Shown: one piece after another, positions 43,837 through 55,350 of the stretch | Numbering within the stretch: position 1 is the stretch's first letter | How the letters are laid out: each line of letters begins with the position of its first letter | Source: Stomoxys calcitrans | Lineage: Eukaryota > Arthropoda > Insecta > Diptera > Muscidae | Assembly (NCBI RefSeq): GCF_963082655.1 | Contig: NC_081554.1 | Span: forward strand, 64,074,602-64,138,601 | Direction of reading: 5' to 3' | DNA: 64,000 nt | Translations under genes and position numbers: made by a program | Notes under the pieces: model-generated | The model's input: only the letters and a program-made list of their open reading frames with translations | Told to the model about the DNA's origin: nothing | Databases searched by the model: none

Positions 43837-44924
43837 TTAAATCGTCTTAGACACTTTACTACAATCAATAATACCAACACTTTGTAGGGTTGTTGTAAAT
43901 AGGCATTTCGATACAAACGAAGCGAAAAATAAAAATGCTCAACACTTCAACGCAAACGTTTACTAATATATTTCAATTAAATAGTATGCTAACTAATTTC
44001 TTTCAACTTTTAGTATTCTCCGAAAGGCAACACGTGTAACGATTAGGCTTAATTACAATACTGTCCTCATACAATAACAAACAAATTACCTAGCTTTCGC
44101 AAAGAGGCATAGTTAATGCTATTTACAACAACGGGCACTTTGATTAATTCTCCGAATTGCTTTTTGTCAGTTGGCCAAAGCAGGATAATATTTCAAAATA
44201 TAATAAAATTTCAAACTATCCTCCAAAGTAGGAAATGAGCAACAAAGTATGTGACGCCTACCCTTCGCACACGCACACAACCAAACATGCTGCTTAAATG
44301 TGGTATATCAGGACCAAATCCCATCCCATCTCATTATTCTCTTTGCTTTTTCGGAGCACAGCAACGCTGCAAACATTAGTGGCAAAGTTGTAAAATTGTA
44401 TGCGGTTTCTAGCGTTTTGCATGTCAGATTATGCTGTTGCCGAATAATTTAACATAGAAATTTGATGTTGAACAACCATGGCGAACATGATTTGCCCCCT
44501 TATGCAGCAGAAGAGTCCGTTACATTGCTGTACTGCATTACACAGATGAATCATTAATCATAATTACTCGAATTAAAAACCAATGTACAAACGAACGAAA
44601 CTAATTAAATATCCGCCCGTGGAGAAACAACTGGCAACATGACAGCTCTTTAGGGAATATTTTGTACTGGCAATAGTGTAGAAGCTGGGAAAAAATGCAA
44701 CAACAACAACAAGTATTTGTAACTAAGTGGACAGGTTAAATTGAACCATCATGGATAACATTCTGAAATCATGAAACATGGAAACATTTTCATGTCCACC
44801 AATCCCTCTAAGAGCATCGAAAAACACTCTTTTTGGGAAAATTATTAAGAAATAATTCCTTTCGCTAAACCTTTTACGTGCTATCAGTGCTGGTAAGATA
44901 CATACATTGTAGCCATTCTGTAAA
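43837..44924. other. Apparently single-copy noncoding DNA
   Basis: No repeat or domain recognised; no frame worth naming. AT-rich with scattered short 'caacaacaac' runs (44700). Confidence 0.4.
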
Positions 44925-45445
44925 TATGTCCGGTTTGATGGGTATGTAGGGTGGGGCTATAGTGCTCTACTCTCGAATTTCTTCTATTTGAGCCCCAATT
45001 GCCATTGGCTCAGGGGGAGTTTATGGGGTGATACGATCTCCAAATATTTGGCCTCAAACTTTGATATCAAATTTATTTTCTACTAGCAAATACCTATTCT
45101 TTATTGCCACAGCAGGCGAACATGGCCAGTTTGAAGTGAGTTTAGGGGGCTGACCCTGAAATCAGCATCGTGCTACAGCAGATTTAGTGTGAGCCCTATA
45201 ATGTGAAGCATTTTGAAGGTGGCTATCAAGTTTTTCAGGGCAACAGGTCTAATTCAGATCCACACAAATAATTTTTTTTGTATTGGTTATCTACATTGAA
45301 ACTCACGTTTCAAAGCTACCGCTTGGGATACCTCATGTTTAAAGATCCATAGGTCCTCCTATGCCCATCTCAAATTGAGGGTTCAAAGTGTACTCGACTA
45401 CAAAAGGCCTTTCATTACTGTTATCGTCATTGGCCTTCATATATA
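44925..45445 (-). repeat. Helitron-array fragment
   Basis: Contains 'gagccccaattgccattggctcagggggagttta' and a block 'gtgaagcattttgaaggtggctatc' that also occurs at 48410 and 49927. No Helitron ends. Confidence 0.6.
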
Positions 45446-46280
45446 ATTTTTATACCCTCCACCATAGGATGGGGGGTATACTAATTTCGTCATTCTGTTT
45501 GTAACTACTCGATATATTCGTCTGAGACCCCATAAAGTATATATATTCTTGATCGTCGCGACATTTTATGTCGATCTAGCCATGTCCGTCCGTCCGTCTG
45601 TCTGTCGAAAGCACGCTAACTTCCGAAGGAGTAAATCTAGCCGCTTGAAATTTTGCACAAATACTTCTTATTAGTGTAGGTCGGTTGGTATTGTAAATGG
45701 GCTATATCGGTCCATGTTTTGATATAGCTGCCATACAAACCGATCTTGGGTCTTGACTTCTTAAGCCTCTACAGTGCGCAATTCTTATCCGATTGGAATG
45801 AAATTTTGCACGACGTGTTTTGTCATGACATTCAACAATTGTGCCGAGTATGGTTCAAATCGGTCCATAACCTGATATAGCTGTCATATAAACCGATCTT
45901 GGGCCTTGACTTCTTGAGCCTATAGAGTGCGCAATTCTTATCCGATTGGAATGAATTTTTGCATGTCGTATTTTATTCTTACTTTCAACAACTGTGCCAA
46001 ATAAGGTTCAAATCGGTTCATAACCTAATATAGCTGCCATACAAACCGATCTGGGATCTTGACTTCTTGAGCCTCTAGAGGTCGCAATTATTATCCGATT
46101 TGCCTGAAATTTTGTACGACGGATTCTCTCATGACCATTAACATACGTGTTTATTATGATCTGAATCGGTCTATAGGCCGATACAGCTCCCATATAAATC
46201 AATCCCTCTATTTTACTTCTTGAGCCCCCAAAGGGCGCAATTCTTATTCGAATTGGCTGACATTTTACAGAGGTCTCCAA

Positions 46281-46884
<604 letters not shown>

Positions 46885-46888
46885 CTGG

Positions 46889-47150
46889 TAAGGTTAGGAA
46901 ATATTTTCGTTTTGGGGTGCTGGTGCGGCCTTTCAGATATTTCGCCCCAATGTGGATATCATTTTAGTGCTCTATTCCCAAAAACCTTTCATTTGAGCCT
47001 TATGTTGCTATGGTCGGTAAATCTTTTCGGCATGGGGGTGACGTGGATACACATATTGTCATTAGTGATTTATATTTCCATTTGGCGGGCCTTAAAAGTG
47101 GTGCAGCCCCTAGATATCTCCCCCTAAATAAGGATATCATATTTCTGTTT
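46889..47150 (-). repeat. Helitron-array fragment
   Basis: Units with 'tttcatttgagccttatgttgctatggtcggtaaat' and 'tttcagatatttcgccccaa' match Helitron internal units. No ends. Confidence 0.55.
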
Positions 47151-47426
47151 ATACCCTACACCACTACTGTGGTACAGGGTATTATAACTTAGTACATTAG
47201 TTTGTAAAACCCAAAAGGAAAAGAGATAGACACATTGAAAAATATATCGATCGACTCAGAATCAATTTTTGATTCATTTAGCTATGTCCGTCTATCCGTC
47301 TGTCCATGTTAATTTGTGTACAAACTACAGGTCGCAATTTTCATCCGATCGTCTTCAAATTTGGTATGGGTATGTTTTTCGGCCTAGAGACCAAGAGACT
47401 ATTGAAATTGGAAAAAATCGGTTCTG
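47151..47426 (-). repeat. Family-C repeat start
   Basis: 'taccctacaccactactgtggtacagggta' forms a short hairpin. It is followed by the 'gtccgtctatccgtctgtcc' block and 'tgtacaaactacaggtcgcaattttcatccgatcg'. It continues into the duplicated segment. Confidence 0.6.
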
Positions 47427-48942
47427 ATTTGGATATAGCTTCCATATATATGTTCGTCCGATTTGCAGTAATAATGCAATAAAATAGTCATATATTAACC
47501 GATTCTCTCGAAATTTGGCGGGAAGGATTTTCTTATTACTCTTCACATTACTGGCAAGTTTTATAGAAATCGGTTCAGATTTGGATATAGCTCCCATATA
47601 TATGTTCGACCGATTTCCAGTAATACAGCAGTAAGATGGTCATTTGTTGACCGATTCTCTTGAAATTTGTTGGGAACGATTTTCTTCTGGCTCTCAATAT
47701 TACTGGTGAATTTGATAAAAATCGGTTCAGATTTAGATAAAGCTTCATATTCGTCCGATTTCCAGTAATACAGCAGTAAAATGGTCATTTGTTGACCGAT
47801 TCTCTTGAAATTTATTGGGAAGGATTTTCTTCTGGCTCTCAATATTACTGGTGAATTTGATAAAAATCGGTTCAGATTTGGATATAGCTCCCATATATAT
47901 TTTCGTCCGATTTGGATGTTAGATCCATTTCATTCTCTTGGTTTGGGTGGTGGAGTTGCCAAACCCTTTGCCCGAAAGTGGATATCAGATTCATACTCTT
48001 CTCTCAAAACCACATTTGAGCGACATATTGCTATAGTCGGTATATATATGTGGTTTAGGAGGAGTTTATGAGCTGAGACGTCACTGAAACACTTGGCCAT
48101 AAAACAGATCTCAGATTGGAGCCTTTTTTGCCATTATCCGCAAATATGTCCAGTTTGAGGGGTATTTAGGGTGGGACATAGGGTGGGGTGTCGTGCTCTA
48201 CTCTCGAATTTCTTCTATTTGAGCCCCAATTGCCATTGGCTCAGGAGGAGTTTATGTGGTAAGACGACCTCCAAATGTTTGGCCTCAAAATTGGATATCA
48301 AATTTATTTTCTACTAGCAAATACCTATTATTTATTGACACTGCAGGCGAACATGGCCAAAATCTGCTCCAGCATCGTCCTAGAGCAGATTTTGTGCGAG
48401 CCCCATAATGTGAAGCATTTTGAAGGTGGCTATCGAGTTATTCAGGGCAACGGGTCTCATTCAGATCCACACAAATATTTTTTTTGCATTGATTTAAAGA
48501 TTCATAGGTACTCCTATGCCCATCCCGAATTGAGGGTTAAAAGTGTACTCTACTACCAAGGGCCTTTCATTTCTGTTTTTTCTATCCTAATTGGCCTTTG
48601 TATATAATTTTTTTTTTGGTTAGTGTAGGGGGAATGGGATTATCCTTTGACACATCCTTTCATTTCATTTCATTTCATGAGTACAAAATATTCTCGGTCG
48701 TCCTACATGACTGAGATTGGTGTTGTTTCTATTGGGAGGAGAGTGTTGGTCCTCCCGACGCTAAGATTCAAAAGACAACTTATTTGAGTACTTTATTGTA
48801 TCGATATACATGTCCTGCTGAATGGCTGGACGGCTGGACGTGACCCAGCTACTCGGACCCTTATATAAATATTAGATTCGTCATAGACCTTTTTTTTAAT
48901 TCCCATATTTTCTTGATCGAACTACACGTTCTATTTAAGGGT
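47427..48942 (+). repeat. 1.5-kb tandem duplication, copy 1
   Basis: 1,516 bp that recurs at 48943-50459. It comprises family-C units (to about 47920), Helitron-like units and a block around 48610-48946 containing 'catttcatttcatttcatgag'. No coding content beyond shadows. Confidence 0.95.
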
Positions 48943-50459
48943 ATTTGGATATAGCTTCCATATATATGTTCGTCCGATTTGCAGTAATAATGCAATAAAA
49001 TAGTCATATATTAACCGATTCTCTCGAAATTTGGCGGGAAGGATTTTCTTATTACTCTTCACATTACTGGCAAGTTTTATAGAAATCGGTTCAGATTTGG
49101 ATATAGCTCCCATATATATGTTCGACCGATTTCCAGTAATACAGCAGTAAGATGGTCATTTGTTGACCGATTCTCTTGAAATTTGTTGGGAACGATTTTC
49201 TTCTGGCTCTCAATATTACTGGTGAATTTGATAAAAATCGGTTCAGATTTAGATAAAGCTTCATATTCGTCCGATTTCCAGTAATACAGCAGTAAAATGG
49301 TCATTTGTTGACCGATTCTCTTGAAATTTATTGGGAAGGATTTTCTTCTGGCTCTCAATATTACTGGTGAATTTGATAAAAATCGGTTCAGATTTGGATA
49401 TAGCTCCCATATATATTTTCGTCCGATTTGGATGTTAGATCCATTTCATTCTCTTGGTTTGGGTGGTGGAGTTGCCAAACCCTTTGCCCGAAAGTGGATA
49501 TCAGATTCATACTCTTCTCTCAAAACCACATTTGAGCGACATATTGCTATAGTCGGTATATATATGTGGTTTAGGAGGAGTTTATGAGCTGAGACGTCAC
49601 TGAAACACTTGGCCATAAAACAGATCTCAGATTGGAGCCTTTTTTGCCATTATCCGCAAATATGTCCAGTTTGAGGGGTATTTAGGGTGGGACATAGGGT
49701 GGGGTGTCGTGCTCTACTCTCGAATTTCTTCTATTTGAGCCCCAATTGCCATTGGCTCAGGAGGAGTTTATGTGGTAAGACGACCTCCAAATGTTTGGCC
49801 TCAAAATTGGATATCAAATTTATTTTCTACTAGCAAATACCTATTATTTATTGACACTGCAGGCGAACATGGCCAAAATCTGCTCCAGCATCGTCCTAGA
49901 GCAGATTTTGTGCGAGCCCCATAATGTGAAGCATTTTGAAGGTGGCTATCGAGTTATTCAGGGCAACGGGTCTCATTCAGATCCACACAAATATTTTTTT
50001 TGCATTGATTTAAAGATTCATAGGTACTCCTATGCCCATCCCGAATTGAGGGTTAAAAGTGTACTCTACTACCAAGGGCCTTTCATTTCTGTTTTTTCTA
50101 TCCTAATTGGCCTTTGTATATAATTTTTTTTTTTGGTTAGTGTAGGGGGAATGGGATTATCCTTTGACACATCCTTTCATTTCATTTCATTTCATGAGTA
50201 CAAAATATTCTCGGTCGTCCTACATGACTGAGATTGGTGTTGTTTCTATTGGGAGGAGAGTGTTGGTCCTCCCGACGCTAAGATTCAAAAGACAACTTAT
50301 TTGAGTACTTTATTGTATCGATATACATGTCCTGCTGAATGGCTGGACGGCTGGACGTGACCCAGCTACTCGGACCCTTATATAAATATTAGATTCGTCA
50401 TAGACCTTTTTTTTAATTCCCATATTTTCTTGATCGAACTACACGTTCTATTTAAGGGT
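48943..50459 (+). repeat. 1.5-kb tandem duplication, copy 2
   Basis: Matches copy 1 with one extra T in a T-run near 50125 as the only difference I found. The junction shares 'attt' (48943-48946), typical of unequal exchange or microhomology. An assembly artefact is possible. Confidence 0.95.
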
Positions 50460-51420
50460 ATTTAGTGGGTGGGTCAGTGCCGGACTCTGCCAAATGTGTA
50501 TACCAGATTTGTAGTCAACTCCCAAAGACCTTTCATTTCATACCCATTTTGTGATGTTGGATATTTATGTCCGGTTTGGGGAGGTTTTTAAAGTTGGGGA
50601 GGCCCCGTAAACACCATGGACCAAATTGTTTTGACAGATGTGTACACAACTTGCAAAAACCTTTCATTCGATACCCATATTGTCCCAATCGCTAAATATG
50701 TCCTGTTGAGGGGTTTGGGTGTGGAATAAATTTTTATACCTGATTCTTACTCTACTTTTAAATACCTTCCATTTTATATCCATATTGTCCCAATTGGTAA
50801 CTATGTCCTGTTGGGGGGTTTTGGGGGTGGGAAGGCCCCTCAGACACCAAGGAATAAATTTTTATGTCAGATTTGTACTTTTCTTTTAAATACCTTTCAT
50901 GTTATACCCATATTCCCCAAAACGTTGAAAGAGTCCGGTTAGGGGGTTTTTCGGGGGTGGGGATGACCCCCCGATCACTTTGGGCGAAATTTGTATACCA
51001 AGGTCGTACTCAACTCTTCAATACCTTTCATTTTATACCCATATTGTCCCAATCGGTAAACATGTCCGTCCGGATGGGTTTTGAGATGGGGCGTTCCCCC
51101 AGGTTATTTGACATAACAGTTTTATATAAGGTGGCATGCAAAATTTCACTAAAATCGGTGCACCCATCTCCGAGATTGGCGTTTTTGAAAAGGGCACTAA
51201 ATTTTTTGATATCTGAAGGGGGAGCAGACCCTCCCCCTCTAATTTTCTGATAAAAAATTTTATATAAGGTGGCATGCAAAATTTCACTAAAATCGGTTCA
51301 CGCATCTCCGAGATTTGGGGCTTTTGCAAAGGGTACTACATTTTTTGATATCTGAAGGGGGAGCGGACCTTCCCCCTTACCATAATTTTAAGAAACACCA
51401 GATCTCGCAGACTGGTGGTG
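50460..51420 (-). repeat. Helitron-like unit array
   Basis: About six ~115-165-bp units ('cctttcatttcatacccatattgtcccaatcgg', 'aaatatgtcc.gttggggggttt') followed by the 5'-side block ('tctgaagggggagc', twice, 51214 and 51351; 'aaatttcactaaaatcggt', twice). No terminal TC. Opposite in orientation to the next array. Confidence 0.6.
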
Positions 51421-53565
51421 CGATTTAAGCGAAATTGTGTGTGCACTCAAATATATATACAGAGCATTCAGGACAATATGGGACTCAAATAAAAGGTATT
51501 TAAGAGTAGAAAACGTATCTGATATAAAATTGTCGGATCAAATGTTTGGGGGACCACCCCAACCGACAAAACATCCCTAAATCGGACATATTTGCCGATC
51601 ATGGCAATATGGGACTCAAATGAAAGGTATTTAAGAGTAGAAAACGTATCTGATATCCAATTGTCGGATCAAGTGTTTGGGGGACCACCCCACCCACAAA
51701 ACATCCCTAAATCGGACATATTTACCGACCATGCCAATATGGGACTCAAATGAAAGGTATTTGAGAGTAAAATACGAATCTGATATCCAAATTTGGGACA
51801 AAGTTTCTGGGGGTCCACCCCTTCCCCACACACCCCCCAAACAGGACTTATTTATTGACCATGGCAATATGGGACTCTAATGAAAGATATTTGCGAGTAG
51901 AATACGAATTTGATATCCAAATGTGGGACCAAGTTTCTTGGGGTCCACCGCTTCCCCAAAACACCCCCCAAACAGGACTTATTGTATTTACTAACCATGG
52001 CAATATGGGGCTTGAGCGTAGAATACGAATCTGATATCCATATGTGAGACCAAGTGTTTGGGGGCCGCCCATCCCCGAGAACATCCCTCAAAGAGGACAA
52101 ATTTACGACCATAGCAATATGGGGCTCAAATGAAAGGTCTTTGGAAGTAAAGCACGAATCTGATATCAATATTCGGGAAAAGTGTCTATGGGGCACGCCA
52201 CCCCCACAACACCACCCAAATAGGAAGTATTTGCTGAACATTCCAATTTTAGGCTCAAATAAGAGGTTTTTTAGAGTAGAACACGAATCTGATATATATT
52301 TTCAAAGCCAAGTCACTGAGTGGCCTACCCATCCCCCAAAATACCCCCCAAACCGAACATTTTTGCCGACTGTGGAAAAATGGGGCTTAAATGAAAGGAA
52401 TTCGGGAGTAGACCATGAATCTGACATCAACATTCGGGACCAACTGTCTGGAGAACGTCCCACCACCATAATAAACCCCAAATAGGACGCAATTGCTCAC
52501 CAAAACAATTTGGGTCTTAATGAGAGTGGATTTAAATACTCATAGTTTTTTGGGCCAATACCTCTTAAATTAAAGGTATTTGAGATTAGAAAACGAATTT
52601 GATATTGATTGAGGCCAATGGCAAAGTGGGGTTCAAATAAATATATTTAAGAGTATTTCACGATGCTGATAATTTTTAGGGCTAAGAGCTACTGGGTGTC
52701 AAATGACAGGTATTGGGGAGTAGAGCGCAAAATTTATACTCATTTTCCGGACCAATTTTTTGGAGGTCTTTCCCTTTCCCATATGGGACTCAAATAAAGG
52801 TTTTTGGGAGTAGAATACAAATGTGTGACCATATATTTGGGGCACCGCCTCTTCCTCAAAGAGTACAAATTTACCGACCCTGGTAATATGTGGCTTAAAT
52901 GAAAGATATTTGAAATTGAAAAACTAATTTCATAACCAATTGTTGGTGCCAAGTGTCAGGTGACGCTTCATCCCATAAACTCCCCTTAAACCAATGGCAA
53001 CATGAGGTTTAAATAAATGGTATGTGAGAGTAGAGCCCAATGCTGATACATTTTTCAGGGTTAAATGTTTGAGGAACCACCCCATCCCCCAAAACACCCC
53101 CAAATCTGACATATATATTTACCGACCATTGCTATATAGGGCTCAAATAAATGGTATTTGGGAGTAGAGCACGAAATTGATACTCAATTTCTGGACCACC
53201 TCTTTGGGTTTAACACTACACCCTTAACCCAACAACCACCACCCTGGGTGCCTTCCCACTCCCAAAATCCCCATGAGAATATCGGGCAAATAAAGTCACT
53301 CCCAAAATTCCCATGAGAATATCGGGCAAATAAAGTCTTTTAAGAATGGCCCTAAACCCTCCGAGCGAATTTATAGACCAATTAAGATCATATGGATTCA
53401 GATGAAGGCACTTATATTGTTAAACTATTAGTCAAGCGATATACCATTTTCGTAACATGGTATTTCACCAAAAGCTCTTTAATTGTCGAAAATAAATATT
53501 CCAAGGAAAATTTTGTTCCATATAAAGTAAAAGAAGGGGCAGCGGAGCGGCCCGGGTTCAGCTAG
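51421..53565 (+). mobile_element. Non-autonomous Helitron, 3' end intact
   Basis: Units run on the plus strand from about 51430. The 3' end is 'cccgggttcagCTAG' at 53562-53565 followed by T. The 5' TC end is lost at an inverted junction near 51420. A 40-bp segment is tandemly duplicated at 53257-53296/53297-53336. Frames such as 51852-52241 and 52054-52485 are unit shadows. Confidence 0.7.
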
Positions 53566-53568
53566 TAA

Positions 53569-54163
53569 AGGGTGATTTTTTTGAGGTTAGGATTTTCATG
53601 CATTAGTATTTGACAGATCACGTGGGATTTCAGACATGGTGTCAAAGAGAAAGATGCTCAGTATGCTTTGACATTTCATCATGAATAGACTTACTAACGA
53701 GCAACGCTTGCAAATCATTGAATTTTATTACCAAAATCAGTGTTCGGTTCGAAATGTGTTCATTCACCGTTCAGCGATGAGGCTGATTTCTGGTTGAATG
53801 GCTACGTAAATAAGCAAAATTGCCGCATTTGGAGTGAAGAGCAACCAGAAGCCGTTCAAGAACTGCCCATGCATCCCGAAAAATGCACTGTTTGGTGTGG
53901 TTTGTACGCTGGTGGAATCATTGGACCGTATTTTTTCAAAGATGCTGTTGGACGCAACGTTACGGTGAATGAACACATTTCGAACCGAACACTGATTTTG
54001 GTAATAAAATTCAATGATTTGCAAGCGTTGCTCGTTAGTAAGTCTATTCATGATGAAATGTCAAAGCATACTGAGCATCTTTCTCTTTGACACCATGTCT
54101 GAAATCCTACGTGATCTGTCAAATACTAATGCATGAAAATCCTAACCTCAAAAAAATCACCCT
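53569..54163. mobile_element. Foldback-type element from a Tc1/mariner-like transposon
   Basis: The arms 53569-53770 and 53962-54163 are 202-bp inverted copies with one mismatch seen. Each arm holds the terminal sequence plus the first ~30 codons of a transposase (start MNRLTNEQRLQIIEFYYQNQ; plus strand at 53681, minus strand at 54051). The 191-bp centre (in the frame 53740-54090) encodes FWLNGYVNKQNCRIWSEE and TVWCGLYAGGIIGPYFF, the part before the last catalytic blocks, which are absent. It lies 3 bp after the Helitron end. Confidence 0.85.
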
Positions 54164-54854
54164 ATATATTATAATATTCTCTTAAAACTGCCACTTCATA
54201 TTACCAAAATAGCATGTTATCACAATCTCTGCCACATTAAATATTCTTCATAACTTTTCATCTCCCCATGGCAAATCACAAAAAATTTCTTCCATTTTCC
54301 TACAAATTCCTACATTGTTTTCAGAATATCTATCTCACTACCATCGTCATGTCGACAATCTCAATATTTTGTTGGGCAACAAACGTAAAAGTGTTGCACT
54401 CAACACTTACACTCTAACCGCAAGTAATTTCCAAAAGCTTGTCGAAAATATTCCCATTTCGGGCACTTTCGTATTTTGTATTCTTAAGGCAACAAATCTG
54501 AAAGTGTAACATGAATAGGATATTATGATAAGAAATCTTTATATGGCATAAGAGATCCAAATAAGTGTCGTTTATGTGAAAACGGGAATTCCGTATACCT
54601 CGGCACTAGTGAGCATCTTGTTTAAAAGACATTTGTTATTAAAATGTGCACTTATTATGGTCTTTGGTTAAAAAAAAAAAAAAAAAAACAATTTAAAAAG
54701 AAAGAAAATTGGAGCAGAAACTTCAACACGAATATGACTCTTGGTATAAAAGTCAATGGCCTGGAAATATTTGTATGCAAAAACATTTCATCACACTGAG
54801 AGAGTTGCCAAATACTCATTTGAAGAAATACATTTGATGTCAATGTAAATGTTG
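54164..54854. other. Apparently single-copy AT-rich DNA
   Basis: No repeat or domain recognised. A-run at 54668-54687. Small frames (54315-54509) lack features of a gene. Confidence 0.4.
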
Positions 54855-55250
54855 TCTTTTACCCCATACCATGGGGATAGACTGATTTCGTCATTCCGTT
54901 TGTAGCTCAACGAAATAGTGATCTGAGACTCAATGAAGTACATATCGGGTTTTCCAATAAGGACTTGACAACTCTTTATATCTTCCACCATAGGATGGGC
55001 GGTATACTTATTTCGTCATGTCCTTTGCAACACAACACCTGATAACTGACAGAAGAAAGAATGCAATTATAGCTGTGAAAAAATTTGTCAACGCCGACTA
55101 TATGAAAAATCCGCAATTACTTTTTGGGCAACACAATAAATATTCTTGATTGTCTTAACATTTGAGTCGATTTAGACATGTCTGTCGAAAGCACGCTAAC
55201 TTTAAAAGGAATAGAGCTAGGTGCTTGAAACTTTTCATGAATACTTCCTA
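54855..55250 (-). repeat. Antisense tandem-unit element ends, with MITE fragment
   Basis: Two inverse family ends lie in a row ('ccccataccatggggatagactgatttcgtcattccgtttgtag', 54861; 'ttccaccataggatgggcggtatacttatttcgtcat', 54982), then 'tcgatttagacatgtctgtcgaaagcacgctaac' at 55163. A truncated MITE (55036-55136) interrupts the second. Confidence 0.65.
55036..55136 (-). mobile_element. Truncated mariner-derived MITE
   Basis: Only the right half remains ('ctgataactgacagaagaaagaatgcaatta' to 'tttttgggcaacacaa'). The left half is missing. Confidence 0.8.
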
Positions 55251-55254
55251 TCTG

Positions 55255-55350
55255 GGCCTCACCATGGCTCAGAGGTTGGCATGTCCGCTTATGGCGCTTA
55301 ACGCATGGTTTCAAAACCCGGCGTGAACATGAAAAAAAATTTTAGAGGTG
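55255..55350 (+). mobile_element. SINE head fragment
   Basis: 'atggctcagaggttggcatgtccgc' (A box) and 'tggtttcaaaacccggcg' (decayed B box) match the tRNA-related head of the SINE. The body is lost; a LINE follows directly. Confidence 0.65.

Noticed and set aside
47561..50123. Pairs of identical frames (93, 88 and 110 codons) spaced 1,516 bp
   Set aside because: They lie in the tandem-duplicated noncoding repeat; identity reflects the duplication, not selection.
51852..52485. Overlapping frames of 129 and 143 codons on opposite strands
   Set aside because: Both are translations of Helitron internal units; neither is conserved as protein.
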